Origin: Viscum album
Taxonomy: Eukaryota > Streptophyta > Magnoliopsida > Santalales > Viscaceae
Reading direction: 5' to 3'
Assembly: GCA_963277665.1 (NCBI GenBank)
Contig: OY728130.1
Span: 1,361,074,393 to 1,361,138,392 of the forward strand
DNA: 64,000 nt
This document shows positions 47,804 through 60,523 of the stretch, piece after piece; position 1 is the first letter of the stretch, and each line of letters begins with the position of its first letter. The position numbers were made by a program, and so were the translations under genes. The notes under the pieces were generated by a model. The model saw only the letters and a list, made by a program, of their open reading frames with translations, was not told the DNA's origin and ran no database searches.

Positions 47804-50358
47804 GTAACATCTTTCCTAAAAATCTTTAGTTTTATTCCCTTTATTCAAAAACAAACACTTATTATTACAAGATTATATAAAAAAACAGAATCCTAAATAT
47901 ACTATAATTTTTTATTTTAATTTTTTGACCTAAAATTTCACACACTTCCATCTAATTGGTAACTAACTTACCTTTTATGTGTACAACGAACTACTACCTC
48001 ACGAAACAAAGTTTTTCATTTTTACTTTACCACCTATCATGGTTAAGAATTATGATATAAAATATATTTATATATGTTATATATGATATTTATAATGTAT
48101 TTATACCACTTTAATTCTTTTATAACACATACCTTTATGTTTTCCATTTTGTGTGAATACGATAACATCATTTGTGGAAGTGTGGACTACCGCCTCCTAA
48201 AAGCGATGTGACTTGATCACACGATACATGGAATGTATAAAGGTTTGTTTTAATTAAACATATATTACATACAAAATTATAATCATTACATAATTAACTT
48301 TCTATAAATATAATATATATCATTTTCTTTATTACCCTTTGACACACTAAAAAGTGATAATGTCTGTCATGTACGTGTGTACTACTGCCTCATTGACTTG
48401 ATGTGATTCCTTTTACATCATAAGAATTATATATATAAGTATATATAATTAATTAAATTTTTATTTATTTTATAATTATCATTATGTAAATATACAATGT
48501 TACTTACCTTCTTTCCATTATGATCATTGAAAAATGGGAATGCTACTCATGCATACATACAACCTACCGTCTCCATGATTTGAATATTGGTTCATTTTTT
48601 ATAACAATATTTAATGATTGATTTTAAAAGTTTAATTATTGTATTAATATAATAATTATTTCATTATTATTACTATGGAGATGTTATATAATGACCCTTT
48701 TGACTATAGATGGCCTATGAATTTTTTTTGATACAAAAACCGAATTTGGTAAAAACACCTGATGTAAAATTAATTGATTAAGTAGTTGTATAAAACATGG
48801 TAATAAATGAAATACAATTTATGATTACTATTAAAAAGTTTCTCAATAAATAAAATAATTAACATAAGTTTATTATTAATAAATATAAAGATATTTAAGA
48901 CAAATTAAACAGAAGGTAAGGTATTTTCATCTCACTTTTTACATCTATGAGATAAATGTCATATTCACCACTTACTTATTTTGTGTGGTGTGTCTAATAC
49001 CCCTTTGATATATTATATCATTAATAATTTTATATTAATGGTATTTAAAACATTCAATTAATTTTTTTCCTTCATGAGGCTTATGATTTAAAATGTTTAA
49101 AAGTGGTATGGAACACATTGGAATGTTTAAAGATTATTTTCCTCAAGAATAATTTTAATGACCTTTCATTTCCATTAAAAGAAATTATATGAACATTTTT
49201 CAATAAACCCTTTAATTTACCCATCCTATGGTTATTCATGAAAATTTTCAAGTATTATTTCCATTCTTTCAAGGAAATGTTTTAAATAATGTTTTTAAGA
49301 AAACCTAACAGCATTCACTCTCTAGTCGGAGAAACCGTTTTCTTCTAAAAACCATGTATTTAAAAAAGGTTTTCAAAAAAAGTTTTTAACCTTTCAAAAA
49401 TTATTTATAAAATAAAATTTTACCCATTTTTCTTTTACCAATGTCTTTAAAGGAATATTCTTATTGTTTTCCAAACAATACATTTTTTTAACCTTTTTAC
49501 CATGGAAAAGGAATGTTCTTTTTACCTCCTACAATATATACATATTTTAGACCATCATTTCCTCAAAGATTCCTTTGAAAGTTTATATGGTTATTTAAAA
49601 AAAATTATGATTGATATTTACAAGGATAGTATTAACATTTAATTCCTTTATTCCTTTGTTAATACCCTTTTAAATATTAAATTTCTTATGATCATTTGAA
49701 ATTTAATTTACTATAAATATCCATATCATTTTTTATGGATATGATTATTACCTGAATCATATAAATTTTATACTATGGTGTTTAATTTGAATGTTATTTT
49801 ATTATTTGGGTAAATATTGATAAATACTTATCATTTATTCAATAAAAATATTTTATAAGGCCTATTATTTATTTTGATTATTCAATATGTGTAATTATTT
49901 AGTTTGGTAATGATGGATGGAGAGCAGAATTTATATCACCCCTCGATGCATCAACTGTTAACATGAGAAAAATAAGTTGCGAAAATTAAATAAGATTCTA
50001 TTCATAGTTTTAAACCATTTTTAAAAAGGTCTTTATGGTATAGGTTTTCATGTGCCTTAGAAATTAAATCCTATAATTAATCATTTAACTCATTTAGTTT
50101 TAGTTATTATTCATCCATGAACTCTTTCATTAATATATCTATGGATAAATTTCATTTTTAGTTCATTGATTAAATGGAATGCTTTTCAATTTCTTACCTT
50201 TACATAATTATTTTTCTTTATCTAGTTATTTTAATGGAACATGTTTCCATTTATTTAACTTTCCACTTGATTTTTCTAATTGATTCATTATTGCTTCCAA
50301 TTCACTTTACCCTTACTCATAATTTGAGATCACCTTTATTTTTGTTTCCTTTACCCAG
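47804..50358 (+). other. Candidate leader intron of P 5' LTR
   Basis: AAGAG|GTAACA at 47803/47804 and a pyrimidine tract TTTCCTTTACCCAG ending at 50358 would define a 2,555-bp intron. The hairpin array lies inside. The P 3' LTR gives 53629-56195 (2,567 bp) with the same flanks (GAGGTAA and AGGAACTCAAG). Confidence 0.4.
47965..48590 (+). repeat. Hairpin array of P 5' LTR (four units)
   Basis: Units near 47965-48012, 48165-48209, 48357-48404 and 48536-48590, spaced 195, 192 and 179 bp. Cores ACTACTACCTC, GACTACCGCCTCC, TACTACTGCCTC and CCTACCGTCTCC. Confidence 0.75.
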
Positions 50359-50734
50359 GAACTCAAGAAGAAAACTGAGAAAAAATTATGTTGTAATTAG
50401 AGTATTCTTTTCTCATGTATGAATATGGTTTACCAAGACTACTAAACTATTTGGTCATTTAGGATGTGATTTACTTATATCTTATGCAAATGTAATTGAT
50501 AATAGACAATGGCTCTGAGCTCTTTGGGGTTAGGGTGGTATAGTTGATATTAGATCAAGTTTGGTAGCAACCTTAGGAAATAGATTTAGAGAAACATTTA
50601 TTAGATAACATAAAACTAAGGTATAATTTGAGGATAAGTATATAAGAACACCCTAAATTTTTGGTAAAGTATAGATTTTGTGGGTATTTCTAGAAATACA
50701 TCCCCATTTGAATACTTCAAGTGGATGCGGTTCT

Positions 50735-50870
50735 GGAAAATATTTAGCTTAGAGTAACATCTCTAACATGGTGCGTTGGTCTAGATTCGTCGTAACTTGG
50801 TACACAGAATTGGGCCTTACTGCGCACCTATTTTGACACACCTAGGGGATAAGCTTAGGATACTTCACAT
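50735..50870 (+). promoter_or_regulatory. Shared leader block in P
   Basis: Contains, inverted, AGGTGCGCAGTAAGGCCCAA, one base from the R1 form at about 33787 over most of its length, and a CCAGAACCGCATCC segment that pairs with CTAGAACCACATCC in G1 (30279). Confidence 0.55.
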
Positions 50871-51269
50871 TTATTTTAAGAACTATTATAAATTATTTTA
50901 ATAGATAATGAAAATTAATAACCTAGTTTAAATCTAAGGTGTCTTAGATTGAAAATAATGTTCCAAGATTTTGAATTCCTAAAAATGATTATATTATATT
51001 TCCAATATGATAATTGATGCTCACACTATGATTTTTTGTTTTAGTAAATTCCTTACTCTATTGGATAAAATATATACCAAGGAAGGAAATACGTGGAAAT
51101 AAGTGGGTGAAGTATTTATATATAAGGGTTGTATTGAAAACCTTAGTTAAAAGCCTATTTAGTGATTAACCTTATTTCAAGGATTTATATATAATTTATT
51201 TTAAAAATTATATTAACATGGTTTTAAAAATGGAAAAAATGAATGCCGGGTGACAAATAATAAAGTATG

Positions 51270-51340
51270 ACAATGCCACATGTCTTGAACCCATAACTAA
51301 AGGATGATAAGTGTTTCATGCCAACCACTAACCTATGTAA
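51270..51340 (-). other. tRNA-like segment in P internal region
   Basis: On the minus strand: TAGGTTAGTGGTTGGC (A-box-like) then GGGTTCAAGACA (B-box-like, one change). Same arrangement as 22862 and 63519. Confidence 0.45.
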
Positions 51341-53450
51341 TGTCCTGGATAATATGTCATTGTTTTTATTTAAACAACATGAAAAATAAATATTAATTAT
51401 GACCCGATAGTGTAACTTTTAGGGTTTATAGATTAATGTCTTAACCATATTGGATTTGGAGAATAGTTAGAGACAAATTTAAAGTCTTTTCACTCTTTTA
51501 TAGGCCTTATAATCTATTAAATGTTTATTTTTGTGTTTCAATAATCAAAGTTAATTTTTGGATATACATTTCTTGAAGTAAGAATTTGATCAAAGGAAAA
51601 AAAGTTATAATTATTCATATGAAATTAAAACATATCATGTAAGTATATTTCATTATATTCTTAAGCAGTAAAAGAATTTTTCAACATTAGTAAAAGGATC
51701 CTAAAAGAAAAATGTTGTCTTAATATCTTAAATTTAGTTGAACTAAGTTTCTTCTAAATCATTACAAATTTATGGATTTAAGGTCCTCAAAATTCCATTG
51801 ATCATTCACTTGTTTGGGAATTATGACCTCAATAAATCCCTATAAATATTTATGCTTATCCTCCAAGTATGTATATCTACTTTCCACTAATGGTCTCTTA
51901 CTTAGAAACCTAGTTTTGTTTGTCCATGTAACCTTTTTTACTTCCAACTATCTCTTTTCTAGAGGATGTTTTACAAACCCTTATCACTATATAGGATTTA
52001 AAAAATATGAAATATCAATCAATATATCACTATGATCATGCTTAAATTACAATGATGAAATTTAATTAAGTTAGGGATAATGTAATTACCTATAAATAGA
52101 AAGTAAGAATATTTTATTCGACAGTGTATATGACATGCCGCACAAAGAGTGTAAGGGAAAATAATATCCTAAGAATTTATAATATATTTACTATTTTAAA
52201 TAAATTCAATATATTTTATAACTTACAATGTGCACAAAATTGATTTAGCATACATCGCATGCAACAAAGAGTTTCTATGATGGCTTGAGTTACAAACAAG
52301 ATTGAGTTTTACCGAACAACAATATATTTTTATTATTATGTTATTCTTTAATATAGTAATATATAACCTAGCCATTAAATTATAGGTTATTAATAGGATA
52401 AACTAACTTATGAAAATATGTGGTTTACAAAAAATATAAAATGAATTATTTTATTTTTAAACTAATTAGAAAATAATATAAGAACCGATTGAATAAAAAG
52501 AGAATGTTTTTCTAGAAAACTATTTTTATGCTGAAAAAGATGTTTTATCTTAATAAATTAAATTAATTACAATTAGTGAGTTATATTAATTTAATATTTA
52601 TATTATATATTCAATATTTTTTTGATATTCATCCAATATATTTGACTGACACAAGATAAGAACAAACCCAATTTTATGCATAAAATACTATATTTTTATC
52701 AAGACACTTTTACCACCTTTTAATGGTGAACATATTTTAAATCTAATTTTTTGAAATTTTATAAATATTATATTTCAAAATAAACTTAATATTTTATATG
52801 AAAACATAAAATTCAGGTTAGGGTGATTTTTTGGTATTTTTCTATGAAATTTTATTTTTTAATTAATAATGAAAATTATTGAATTTCAATTCAAAAATGA
52901 TTTTTCATATATGTTATTTATATGGTTAATTATAATTAAAATTGTTTTTAAATATTAATTAGATATTTTTATCAATAAATCCAATGTAGGTCATTGGAAT
53001 CAATTCAAATTTAAAATTAAATATAAAAACTTACTAAATTTTTGAACATTTTTACTTTGAAAACCCACATTGTTGTCTCGTCTATGGGATTAAATTTAAA
53101 TTAATTTCTGCCATTTATGTGATTGAAATTTGGAAAATTGGATTAAATATTTTCAATTATAATAATTTATAATTTCTAATAAGACCAAATTATATTTTTA
53201 CAAAAAATATTAGTGAAAGTAATTAAAATTAATTACAATGATTAAGAGAAACTTAAGCTTAATAGGGGACTAAACCTTAAACTTAAAGGAGAAAATGACC
53301 AAGAAACTAGTCCAAAGGACACTTTATGGTCATATTTATACCCTATACTCCCTTTTATATAATATTTACCATTATTTGAGTCAATTTCAATTGAAAAAAC
53401 ACGGTCGGAATTCCCTTTTCCAAAATTTAAGAGTGCCACTTCTCCACCAC

Positions 53451-53459
53451 TATAAAAGG
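53451..53459 (+). promoter_or_regulatory. TATA box of P 3' LTR
   Basis: TATAAAAGG, 1,370 bp into the LTR and 177 bp before the AGAG|GTAATA site. Confidence 0.7.
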
Positions 53460-53787
53460 AATCATCTCATCTCACTTTCTCTCACCTATAAATCCAATTT
53501 GGATGTACCAATATCTGCCCAAATAGATCCCAAAAATCCCTACACAAATCCTAGAAGCTTCTCATTGGGCATAAATCCATCAAAGGAAGCCCATTGGTGC
53601 AAACTAAAAGGAGTTACCCAAAGAAGAGGTAATATCTTTCCTCAAGATCTTTAGTTTTATTCCCTTTATTCTCCACCTAAACTCTTATTATTCAATTATT
53701 ATAAAACAACAAAATTCAATATAATAATATGTTTTTCTGGTAAGGGTTTTACCTACACTTACACACACTTTCATCTAATGGGTAACA

Positions 53788-54410
53788 AACTTACAGTTTA
53801 TGTGTACGGAGAACTACCACCTTACGAAATGAAGTTGTTTGTTTTTCCTTTACCACCTATCATGGTTGGGAATTATGATGGAAAATATAATTATATATTT
53901 TATATACAATATTTATAATGTATTTATACCTCAATAATTATTTTATAACACATACCTTTATACTTTCCTTTTTTTTTGTGAATATAATAACATCATTTGT
54001 GGAAATGTGGACTATGGTCTCCTTAAAGTGACGTTATTCAATCATAAGATAACTGGAATGTATAAAAGATGGTTTTAATTAAACATATGTGACATAAAAA
54101 ATGGTATTCAATATATAATTAAATTTCTATAAATATAATATACATCATTTTTTATTACTCATTCACACATTAAAAAGTGATAACGTCGGTCGTGGACGTG
54201 TGGACTACCGCCTCTTCAACATGATATGATTCCTTTTAAATCACAATAATTATATATATTAGTATATATGATTAAATAAAATTTCATTTATGATATAATA
54301 ATCATTATTTAAATATATAGTTTTACTGACCTTCTTTCCATAACGATCATTGAAAAATGGGAATGTTACTCATGCATATGTACGACCTACAGTCTCCATG
54401 ATTTCAACAT
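53788..54410 (+). repeat. Hairpin array of P 3' LTR (four units)
   Basis: Units near 53788-53835, 53989-54034, 54182-54226 and 54362-54410, spaced about 200, 193 and 180 bp. The third reads CGTCGGTCGTGGACGTGTGG then ACTACCGCCTC. Confidence 0.75.
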
Positions 54411-56437
54411 TGGTTAATTTTTCATAACCATATTTAATTATTGGTTTTAAAATTATAATTAATGTATGAATATAATAATTATTTCATGATAATTATTTTT
54501 TATATGTTATATAATGACCCCTTTGACTATAGTTTACCTACAAAAGTTGTTCTTGACAAATAAACCAAATTTGGTCAAAACACCAAATGTAAACTTAACT
54601 GATTAAGTAGTTGTATACAACATGATAATAAGTGAAATAAAAGTTTTGATAAACCTGAAAAAGTTTATCAATCAATTAAATAATTATCATATGTTTGTTA
54701 TTCAGGAATATAAAGATATATGAGACAAATTAGACGTAAGGTAAGAGATTTTCATCTTACTTTTTTACATTTGTGAGATAAATGTAATATTCACCACTTA
54801 ATTCATTTATGTGGTGTATCTAATTCCCATTTGATATATTATATTATGAATACTTTTATATTAATATTATTTAAAACTTTCATTTAATTTTTTTTATTCA
54901 TGAGTCTTATGATTTAAAATGTTTCAAAGTGGTATGGAACACTTTAGAAGGTTTACAGATTATTTTCATCAAGAATAATTTTAACGATCTTTCATTTTCA
55001 TTCAAGTAAATTATATTACCATTGTTAAATAAAACATTTATTTTTCCTCTCATATGGTCATTCATTAACTCTTTCAAGTATTGGTACCATTTTCCACTCT
55101 TTGGTAGTTAAAATGTTTTAGAAAATGTTTTTAAGAAAACCTGACGCCATTCTCTCTTTAGTCGGAGAACATATTTTCTTATAAAATCCCTATTTTCAAA
55201 AAATGTTTTAAAAAATGTTTTTAACCTTTCCAAAATTATTTATTAAATAAATTTTTATCCTTTTATCATTTACCAATGTTTTCAGAGGAATATTATTTTC
55301 ATTTTCTGAACAAGGAATTTTTCTAACCTTTTTTCTATTCAAAGGGAATGTTCATTTTTACCTCATATGACATGTAAAGATTTATAAGACATTATTTCTT
55401 TGAAGATCCATTTGAAAGTTTAAAAGTTTTTTTAAATGTTTATGATTTATTTTTTGAGGGATAATATCCACACTCACTTCCTTGGTTCCTTTTTTATTCC
55501 CCTTTTGAAATATTTAATTTCCTATAATCATTTGAAATTGAATTTCCTCAAAATATCTATATCATTTTTCATGGATGTGATTATTTCCTAAACCTTATAC
55601 TTTTTATGATAAAATTTTTACTTTTAAAGTTATTTTATTTTTAGGGGAAATATTTATAGATCCATATCCTTTATTCAATACATATTTTTGATGAGACATA
55701 TTATTTATTTTGATTATTTGATACGAGGAATGATTTAGGTTGATAATGAAGGATGAGACTCAGACTTTATATATCCCCTTGATGAATCGACATGTTCTCA
55801 TGAGATAAATTATTTTCACAAATTAAATGGGTTTCTATATGTAGTTTTAAATCATTTTAAGAAAGGTCTTGACAATATAGGTTTTCATGTGCCTAAAAAA
55901 TGATGTCTAACAATTAATAATTTCCCTCATTTAGTTTTATTTATTATTCATCCATGAGATCTTTAATCTATATATTTATGGATACATTTAATTTTCAATT
56001 CATTAATTAAATGGTATGTGTTTCAGTTTCTTAAATTTTTATATTTATTTTTCCTTATCTATTTATTTTAATGGGAGGTGTTTGCATTTATTTACCTTAC
56101 CACTTGATTATTCTAATTGATTTATTATTGCTTCCACTATACTCTTCCTTTACTGAGCATTTGATATCACCCTTATTTTTGTTTCCCTTCCCTAGGAACT
56201 CAAGAATTATACTGAGAAATTTATGAAATGATATTATAGATGGAATAAAGTTATTATCCTCAAATTTATTTGGAAAAAAATTATGTTGTAATTAGTGTAT
56301 TCTTTTCTCGTGTATGTATATGGTTTAATAATACTAATAAACTATTTGGTCCTTTTGAAAATGATTTAATTGTATCTTATTCCAATGTAACTGATTGCAG
56401 AAACCATATCCGGGCTCTGTGGGGCTGGGTCACTATA

Positions 56438-57288
56438 GTATATCTTCACATATCTTTCATAGTATGCTTCTTGGATTTCTGGGGAATGGAAAAAATAAGT
56501 TTGAGCTCAAATGCTCAGTAAGGTTAAAGTATATAATAAGAAATAATGAATCAATGAAAATAGTTAATATGGAGAGTTAATAACTGAACACACATTCCAT
56601 ATAGTCAATAAACTGAGAAAGGAATGCATAAAAAATAAGGCAAGGTAAATAAATAGAAACACATTCCATAAAAATAACTAGATAAGGAAAAATCAATATA
56701 GAAAGGTAAGAAACTAAAAAACCTACTATTTACTCAATTAAATGGGAATGAAATGAATCCATATATATATATATACAAAGTATAATAGATAAATAATAAC
56801 TAAATCAAAGTGAAGTCAATGATTAATTATTTTACATTATGTCTCAAACAAATAAAAACCTATACTGTCAATACCTTTCACAAGATAGTTTAAAATTATA
56901 GGTGTAAACCTTTTTAATTTGCACAACTTATTTATCTCATGATAAACTATCAATGCATCATGGGGATATATAAAGTTTATACCACACCCATCATTTCCAG
57001 TCCAAATTATTTCTCATATCGAACAATTGAAATAAATAATATTCCTTATTAAATATCTATATTGAATAAAGAATACAGATTTATCAATATTTCCCCAAAT
57101 AATCAAAAAATTTCAAATTAAACACCCTATATAAATATTGTATATGGTTTAGGTCATAATAATATCCATGATAAACAATATAGATAATTAAGGTAAATTC
57201 AATATCTAATTATCATATGAAATTGGATATTTTAAGGGGACTAACAATGAAATAAAGGAAGTGAATATCAATAGTATCCTTGGCCAAA
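56438..57288 (-). mobile_element. R1 5' LTR, second fragment
   Basis: GTATATCTTCACATATC continues the alignment broken at 34275 and matches R1's 3' LTR at about 18952-19790 (ATAGTATGCTTCTTG at 56459 and 18976). It stops at 57288 where R2 begins. The rest would lie beyond R2, outside the window. Confidence 0.8.
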
Positions 57289-59969
57289 TACAGCGACCCG
57301 ACCCTATAGATCCTAGTGATGATGTCCACTACCATTACATTGGAATGATTAAAAGGAATCAAATCCAGAAGGACCAAATATTTTAGTAGTATTGGTAAAC
57401 TAGATACATACATGAGTATTGTATTATAAATGAATACACTAATTACAACATAATTTTTTTTCTTTCAAGGATAACTTTATTCCATCTAGTATATCCCTAC
57501 ATATATTTCATAGTATGCTTCTTGGATTCCTAGGGAAAGAAAATAAATAAGGGTAATATTAAATGACTAGTAATGGTAAAGTATATAGGAATCAATAGTA
57601 AATCATTGATAATAATAATTATGGAATGGTAAATAAAAAAACACATATACAATGTAATCAAAAAACTAAGAAGGAAGTACATAAAAAATATGGCAATGTA
57701 ATAACTGGAAACTCATTCCATTCAGATAACTAGATAAGGAAAAATCAATATAGAAAGGTAAGAATCTGAAACACATACCATTTAATCAATGAAATGATAA
57801 TAAAATGAATCCATAGATATTTCGATGTGAAATATCATAGATAAATAATAATTGAATCGAAATGAAGGAAATGCTTAATTATTGAATTCCATGTCTCAAG
57901 AACATGAAAAACTCAATAGTCAAGATCCATCCTCCAAAAATTTTAAAACTATAGTTAGAAAGACATTTAATTTTCATAACTAGTTTGTATCATGAGAACC
58001 TATCAATGCATCAAGGGGCTAAATAATGTTTTGGCCCCACCCATCACTGTATGTCCAAATCATTCTTCATATCGAGTAATAGATTTAAACAATTTATTTT
58101 ATCAAATATATGTATTGAATAGAAGATATAGATTTATCTATATTTCCTAAATAATCAAATAAAATTAAAATTAGACACTATATGTAAAATGGTATATGGT
58201 TTAGGTAAATGAACATATCCATGAGAAATCATATGGATAATTAGTAGAAATTAAATGTCTAATGATCATAGAAAATTGAATATTTCAAGGGGACTAACAA
58301 TGGAATCAAGGAAGTGAATATGAATACTATCCTTAGATGAATAAATCACAAACCATCCATAGGAATAATAAGTATAGTATCAATAAAACTTATCCCAAGT
58401 TGAGTAAAAATAAAGGGTTTTTGTCATTGATGAATTAAAATATCGTAAAAGAAATAAAAATACCATTTTTATTTTGAAAAACATTTTGAAAATATTTTTC
58501 TTTGAAAATAACTTTTATAAAAACATTTTTTTAAAAATTAACCTTTTAAACATGAAAGGGAATCTTCAGAAAAATGAGGGCAGGTAAATCCATACATGTT
58601 GTATGAGGTAAGAAGAACATTCCTTTTACACAGTAATAAGGTTAGAAAAATTCATTCTTTAGAAAGAGAAAAAATATTCCTTTGAAAACATTGGTAAAAG
58701 GCAAAAATGTAAAAATGTATTTACAAAATTATTTTAAAAAGTTTAATTTTTTTGAAAATATTTTAATAAAAAATGGGTTTTAGAAGAAAATGCGTTCCCC
58801 AACTAAAGAGAAAAATTAGGTTGTGTTTTCTTAAAAATATTTTTTAAAACATTTTAAGTACCAAAGAGTGGAAAAATGGTATTATTACTTGATAAAGGTC
58901 ATGAATAATCATATGATAATAAATTAAAAGGGTTTATTATAAAATGATCAAATAATTTCCTCTAATTTAAATTCAGGTGTAAACAATCCCCTATATAATG
59001 ATATTTTAAAGTAAACCCTTTTAAAGATTATAACATTAAAGTGAAAATAAATCAATGAGTAGATTATGTAAATGAGTTGTAAATCCACATAAGGATGTGT
59101 AAATACATCAATATATAGTCAAATTCATTATACAGATAATCATATAATATCAATTATAATGAGGTAGTAGTATAACCCACTGAAAAGAAGATGGTTTATG
59201 AAATTCTTTTCAACTTGGTAAATTTTAACTCAAATCCCCTTAGATGAAATAATTCAAATTGAAACTCAAAATATCATGAAGAATTATTGAATTGTGATAT
59301 TATATGAAACATTGGAAGCTTTTACACCATATATATGAAATTAGGCAAACACAAATAAAGTGATATTTTTAGGATAAAGTTAACAATCAGAAAAGGAAGT
59401 GATATTGTAAAGATAATTATTAAAAATGTTCTCAAGAAGAATAATCTTTAAACATTCATAAGTGTCCCATACCACTTTGAAAATTTTAAATCATAATACC
59501 CATGAAGTAATAAAATTAAATGAAACTTATATTATAATGATAATAATTATATTTATGATATAACATTTTAAAGGTCAGTATATACACTATATAAAATAAG
59601 CTAGGTGCATAACAAAAAATAAGTCTCAATGGAATATAAATTGAGACAAATTCCATTACCTTTCATCTCCTTTTGTGTGAAAACCTTTAAACACATGTAT
59701 AATGGTTTTAATAGTGTTAATAACTTATTGTATAACCATATTCATGTTTATAATATCTTATTACCTATTTGATAAAAATCTTTCATTATTTTCACTATTT
59801 CAGGTGTTAATTACCTAGTCTTTTGAGTATATTTTGACTTGTTATTTGTTGTTATTATTACATAGATCAGGATTTTCTAAACTCTAAGATGTAAAATATG
59901 ATGTAATTATACATATTAATTATATATGTATTTATAATAATCTATAATATTTTGAGTTAAGAAATTAAA

Positions 59970-60400
59970 TGTACTGTTCATAGAGACGGTAGGCCGTACG
60001 AATGCATGGACACTACTTTCATTTTTTTCATATTAATATAATGAAAAGAAAATTATACATATTTATATTATAATTCCATTATAATAAATATGTTATATAT
60101 GTTACATAGGTTTATTAAAACCATACTTTATACATTCCATGTATAGTTTGAATGAACAATGTCATTTTGAGGGGTTTGTAGTCCACACGTCCACAAACGA
60201 TGTTATTTTATTCCCAAAAAATAGAGTGCATAAAGGTTGTGTAATAAAATAATAACATAAGTATAAAAAAATTATAAATCTAATATATAAAATATTTAAA
60301 AATAGTGTATATCATAATTTCCAACCAAGAGAGGAGGTAAAGAAAAAATGAACAATCATCATTTCATGAGACGGTAGTTCGTCATACACATAAACGGTAA
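59970..60400 (-). repeat. Hairpin array of R2 3' LTR (three units, inverted)
   Basis: Units near 59970-60018, 60159-60202 and 60357-60400 with inverted cores GAGACGGTAGG, GTTTGTAGTCCAC and GAGACGGTAGT, spaced about 190-200 bp. Confidence 0.7.
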
Positions 60401-60523
60401 GTTCATTATCCATTAGATGGAAGTTTGTTTAAGTGTAGGTAAAAAATTTTACATAGTAAAATCTTAATATATTTAGTATACTGGTGTTGTTATATAATCA
60501 TGCAATAATAATAACTGAAAAAG

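Larger units (their letters stand above)
47353..50542 (+). repeat. P 5' LTR, second part
   Basis: Resumes X LTR text at the point matching about 53173. It contains a damaged TATA box (CTCTAAAAGG near 47623), a leader donor-like site at 47803/47804, four hairpins (47965-48590), a CCCAG acceptor-like site at 50358, and ends GGGTGGTATA at 50542. Together with 34276-35370 the LTR is about 4.28 kb. Confidence 0.85.
50543..52080 (+). mobile_element. P internal region, non-coding
   Basis: Begins with a primer-site-like GTTGATATTAGATC (50543), compare TTGGTATCAGAGC. It holds the shared leader block (50735-50870), an inverted tRNA-like segment (51270-51340) and ends with a weak purine run AAGTTAGGGATAA before the 3' LTR. 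It aligns, inverted, with the R1 and R2 interiors but lacks R1's gag remnant. The 73-codon frame at 51814-52035 shows no domain. Confidence 0.75.
34276..56437 (+). mobile_element. X element P, complete, inserted into R1's 5' LTR
   Basis: Two + strand LTRs (34276-50542 interrupted by C1, and 52081-56437) flank a 1.54-kb internal region. The insertion is bounded by perfect GTATA duplications at 34271-34275 and 56438-56442, and R1 LTR sequence runs on either side. Without C1 it is about 10.2 kb, of which some 85% is LTR. It encodes no protein and matches the idea of a large non-autonomous LTR derivative. Its ends read TATAAC and CACTATA, decayed from TG...CA. Confidence 0.85.
52081..56437 (+). 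repeat. P 3' LTR, uninterrupted (4,357 bp)
   Basis: The best reference for the X LTR. It starts TGTAATTACC after a purine run and ends GGGTCACTATA next to the GTATA duplication. In order: GGTCATTGGAATCAATT block (52991), TATA box (53451), conserved GGAGTTACCCAAAGAAGAGG leader end (53609), four hairpins (53788-54410), AAGGTAAGAGATTTTC (54736), TTTCATGTGCC block (55883), TTTCCCTTCCCTAG acceptor-like site (56182-56195). Frames of 60-119 codons at 53242-53654 and 56270-56580 overlap these signals and are not supported as genes. Confidence 0.85.

Noticed and set aside
53295..53654. 119-codon plus-strand frame as a gene
   Set aside because: It spans the LTR TATA box and leader, and the equivalent frame is broken in the other X LTRs.
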